From Holophagales bacterium (lineage in GTDB: Bacteria > Acidobacteriota > Thermoanaerobaculia > UBA5066): a DNA stretch of 64,000 nt. This document shows, piece after piece, positions 61,641 to 64,000 of this stretch. The number at the start of each line of letters is the position of its first letter. Positions within the stretch are counted from its first letter, which is position 1. Below the pieces are notes generated by a model. The model made no database searches, had not been told where the DNA came from, and worked only from the letters and a program-made list of their open reading frames with translations. The position numbers and the translations under genes are program-made. The stretch spans positions 129,331 through 193,330 of the forward strand of contig JADJVF010000009.1 in the NCBI GenBank assembly GCA_016716705.1, given 5' to 3'.

Positions 61641-63187
61641 TCGCGGCGTTCTTCGGGGGGAAGAAGCCGAAGGAGCGCGAGGCGTTGCGGGTCGGGTACG
61701 AGGCGCTCTACGGGGAAGTTCTATCGGGACGGCGACCGCGGGAGGAGGCCGGGGGCATCGTCGCGGGGCTGAGAGCGGGGGAGCGGCCGGTCTTCCCGTT
61801 CCACTGGGAGCTGGCGTTCCCGGAGGTCTTCGCGCGGGAGAACCCGGGGTTCGATGCGTTCGTGGGGAACCCGCCGTTCCTGGGGAAGAACACCCTCCGC
61901 GGAACACTCGAGGCCTACGATACCAGGACTTCCTCTCGCGACCTACGAGGAAAGCCACGGCAACGCCGATCTCGTCGCCTTCTTCTTCCGCCGCGCCTTC
62001 GACAAGCTCCGCTCCGGCGGCGCCTTCGGCCTCATCGCCACGAACACCATCGCCCAGGGCGACACCCGCGGCACTGGCCTACGGCACATCTGCACTCACG
62101 GCGGCACGACCTTCAACGCCCGGCGGCGTGTGAAGTGGCCGGGGATGGCCGCAGTCATCGTCAGCGTCGTCCACGTACGAGGAAGGGCGAAGGAGCGCCG
62201 TTCCGGCTGGACGGCCCGCGAGTTGAGCGGATCACGGCGTTCCTCTTCCACGCCGGTGGGCACGAGGACCCGGAGCCGCTCAAGGAGAACGAGGAAGAGC
62301 TTTCTTGGGAAGCAACGTCCTCGGGATGGGCTTCCCCTTCGACGACACGAGACCCCGAGGCGACTCCGATCACCGGACATGCACGGCTCATCGAGAAGGA
62401 CCCACGGAACGCCGAGCGGATCTTCCCGTACCTCGGCGGCGAGGAACTGAACACGAGCCCGGCCCACCAGCCCGCTACGTCATCAACTTCGGACAGATGC
62501 CCGGAGACGAAGCCGCGAAAATGGCCCCCGAACTTATGGAATCTTCGAGACAAGGTGCCAAGCCCGAGCCGGAACAGCGGCGGCAAACCAGGAGATGGCG
62601 GCGCCACACTGGTGGCAGTGAGGCACCGGCGCCCTTCCGGGCCCTGGACGGCCTGTCCGGCTCGCATCGGTCAGGCGACTCCGCACGTCGTCCTGGCCGG
62701 TCCTTCACCCCGTCCCAGCCATCGGCTGATCGTGTTCTCCGATCGGACAGGACCTCTTTCGCCGTGCTTCAGACCCGCATCCACGAGACGTGGGCCCGTT
62801 CTTCGGCTCGTCCATGAAGAGACGATCTCGTACACCCGTCCGACTGCTTCGAGACCTTCCCGTTTCCGCCACCGGGAGAGCACCTGCGCCCTCGAAGCCA
62901 TCGGCGAGGACTACTACGGCTTCCGCGCCGACCTCATGGTCCGAAATGACGAAGGCCTGACGAAGACCTACAACCGCTTCCACGACCCCGACGAGACGTC
63001 CCCCGACATCCTCCGCCTCCGCACCCTGCACGACGCGATGGACCGCGCCGTCCTCGACGCCTACGGCTGGACCGACCTCCGCCCCACCTGCGAGTTCCTC
63101 CTCGACTACGAAGACGAGGACGACGAAGCCGACGACTCCGGCCGCACCCGCCAGCGCAAGAAGCCCTGGCGCTACCGCTGGCCATAA
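61641..63187 (+). pseudogene. Same methylase, C-terminal part with many frameshifts
   Basis: Pieces of one protein occur in order but in changing frames: DLVIAAFFGGKKPKEREALR ... FDAFVGNPPFLGKNT (frame of 61632), LATYEESHGNADLVAFFFRRAF ... TNTIAQGDTRGTGLRHICTHGG (61925-62170), GAPFRLDGPRVERITAFLFHAGGH (62185), LGMGFPFDDT (62305), LIEKDPRNAERIFPYLGGEE (62385), RYVINFGQMPGDEA (62470), SHRLIVFSDRTGP (62705), FAVLQTRIHETWAR (62757), PSDCFETFPFP (about 62830) and ALEAIGEDYYGFRADLMV ... KKPWRYRWP (62886-63187). At least eight indels lie within 1.3 kb. Confidence 0.85.
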
Positions 63188-63207
63188 CCTGACCTACAAG
63201 ACTCTGT

Positions 63208-63585
63208 TTGTCCGGTGAAGCGAGGAACTCCAAGACTCCATTTTCCATCGAGGATTGGTCCTCGCAGGAGGCTCTTCCGCAGGCCCAGTGGGAGAAGCTT
63301 CTCAGAGAGAAGGTCGGCAGGTGTCACCTCATGATCGTGCTCGTGGGGAGGTCGATGGGGACGGCGACGGGTGTCGCGAAAGAGATCGGCTTCGCCAGAG
63401 ATCAGAACGTTCCCTTCTTCGGGGTCTACGTTGATGGCGCTGACGCGAGTAGCACGCTGCCTGCCGGACTCCCAGGGAACCGCACCATTACCTGGGACTG
63501 GGACAACATCGCAGCCGCAGTCAAACAGATGATGGGTGAGGGAAGAACAGGTAGAACGGAGGCGAGCACATGCGTCGCGCGTTGA
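63208..63585 (+). CDS. TIR-like (ThsB/MTH538-type) protein, 5' end lost
   Basis: About 125 visible residues. Conserved blocks: GEARNSKTPFSIEDWSSQEALP, CHLMIVLVGRSMGTATGVAKEIGFARDQ (Glu in AKEI is the likely catalytic residue), VPFFGVYVDGA and RTITWDWDNIAAAVKQMM. This is the DUF1863/TIR_2 type found in Thoeris ThsB. The usual first strand is missing. TTG 63208 is only the first start codon after a stop at 63190. NLTYKTLFV in another frame just upstream looks like a remaining piece, implying one extra C near 63211. It overlaps the caspase gene by 16 bp. Confidence 0.72.
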   Translation: MSGEARNSKTPFSIEDWSSQEALPQAQWEKLLREKVGRCHLMIVLVGRSMGTATGVAKEIGFARDQNVPFFGVYVDGADASSTLPAGLPGNRTITWDWDNIAAAVKQMMGEGRTGRTEASTCVAR

Positions 63586-64000
63586 TTGTCGGGATTGACG
63601 ACTACAGGGGAGCGCCGCTTCACGGCTCAGTGAATGACGCTCGTGCGGTGTCCGGAGTCCTGGAAACGCACGGGTCGGGCGCCCCGAACTTTCAGGTTCT
63701 GCTCATGACGTCACCATCCGACGATGTCACTAGGTCCAAGTTGCGGGAAGCGATCGAGAAGCTTTTCGCGACGCACTGCGACATCGCACTTCTCTACTTC
63801 TCGGGCATGGCTTCGTCAGGAGCGCGGACGGCTGGATAGTGACGAAGGATGCTGCAGTACGACGAGGGGATTGCGATGACCGAGGTCCTGAAGATGGCGA
63901 ACAGCTCACCAGTGAAGAACAAGGTCGTCATCCTGGACTGTTGTTTCTCAGGGAACATGGGCACGCCGAATATCGAGCACGGTGGCGTCGCACAGCTATC
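63570..64000 (+). CDS. Caspase-like (peptidase C14) protein, partial and frameshifted
   Basis: ATG 63570 with GGAGG 7 nt upstream. The p20 fold is clear: RRALIVGIDDYRGAPLHGSVNDARAV, FQVLLMTSP, TRSKLREAIEKLF and DIALLYFSG. The frame then slips at 63806, exactly where the catalytic His of FSGHG should be (one C short), and reaches TAG at 63837. The original frame resumes at 63858 after one extra base. It gives YDEGIAMTEVLKMAN and KVVILDCCFSGNMGTPNIEHGG with the catalytic Cys. The gene runs off the window. It is coupled to the TIR gene, as in TIR-caspase defence operons. Confidence 0.75.

Noticed and set aside
55549..63187. Assignment of the helicase/methylase locus to BREX
   Set aside because: There is no PglZ, BrxC or Lon-like gene, and the methylase and helicase motifs fit DrmMI/Eco57I and DrmD better than PglX and PglY. 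DISARM-like is used with reserve because drmABC are missing.

Overview
This is a very GC-rich chromosomal window with dense, mostly colinear genes and many overlapping start and stop codons. The gene set (rpsU-mutS2-dnaG-rpoD, a nickel-free hydrogenase-4-like complex, BON-LysM, ComEA, SNF2 helicase and Eco57I-like methylase) suggests an Acidobacteriota-like bacterium, perhaps Thermoanaerobaculia. That is inference from gene content and style; no 16S rRNA is present. Three features recur: NTP starts with GTG, TTG and once probably CTG; transcription units that start 6-9 nt after a TAnnnT box with no Shine-Dalgarno sequence (probable leaderless mRNAs); and -1 or +4 overlaps inside operons.

Layout. 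0-6.3 kb: macromolecular-synthesis operon (3' end of rpsU, mutS2, dnaG, rpoD), closed by a perfect hairpin. 6.4-13 kb: tRNA-Met, a zinc-ribbon coiled-coil protein, YggS, a probably inactive rhomboid, a DivIVA-domain protein, hutI with a cyclodeaminase, and on the other strand a BON-LysM protein and a PHP protein. 13.2-17.6 kb: polA, a secreted TonB-C-like protein, and an HTH-PTS EIIA fusion. 17.6-27.3 kb: an eight-gene operon for a membrane Hyf/Ehr-type complex (two HyfB paralogues, HyfC, E, F, G, fused HyfH-I, then HypA) whose large subunit lacks both NiFe-binding CxxC motifs. 27.3-38.5 kb: a glycosyltransferase, hypF (one frameshift), selB, an FAD dehydrogenase, a CYTH protein, a sugar nucleotidyltransferase, a pseudopilin, comEA and a LuxR-type regulator. 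38.5-49.3 kb: a REP-like palindrome, ubiA, a deoxynucleoside kinase, panBCD, a zinc-ribbon protein, a Cys/Met PLP enzyme, a nucleotidyltransferase pair, and divergent creD / creB-creC. 49.3-53.4 kb: a DUF4143 ATPase, cutA, a DUF4160/DUF2442 pair, alkB and a decayed second DUF4143 ATPase.

At 53.4 kb lies ssrA (tmRNA, tag ANDSELALAA). Its 3' end is repeated about 80 bp downstream, past a run of 21 G. That is the signature of an integration site, and everything to the right looks like an accessory defence island: another DUF4143 ATPase with operator-like repeats, a DrmD-like SNF2 helicase, a MntA/HepT toxin-antitoxin pair on the opposite strand, an Eco57I/DrmMI-like adenine methylase broken by many frameshifts in its target-recognition half, and at the right edge a TIR-domain gene overlapping a caspase-like protease gene. 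The last pair resembles the TIR-caspase (type IV Thoeris-like) arrangement. Frameshifts are rare before 55 kb and dense after 61.6 kb, so either the island is decaying or the consensus is poor there.

The strongest leads are the Ni-less Hyf/Ehr operon with its HTH-EIIA regulator, the TIR-caspase pair next to a DISARM-like helicase/methylase locus at ssrA, the leaderless-promoter pattern including one shared symmetrical -10 for divergent genes, and the REP-like repeat that supplies the C-terminus of a glycosyltransferase.
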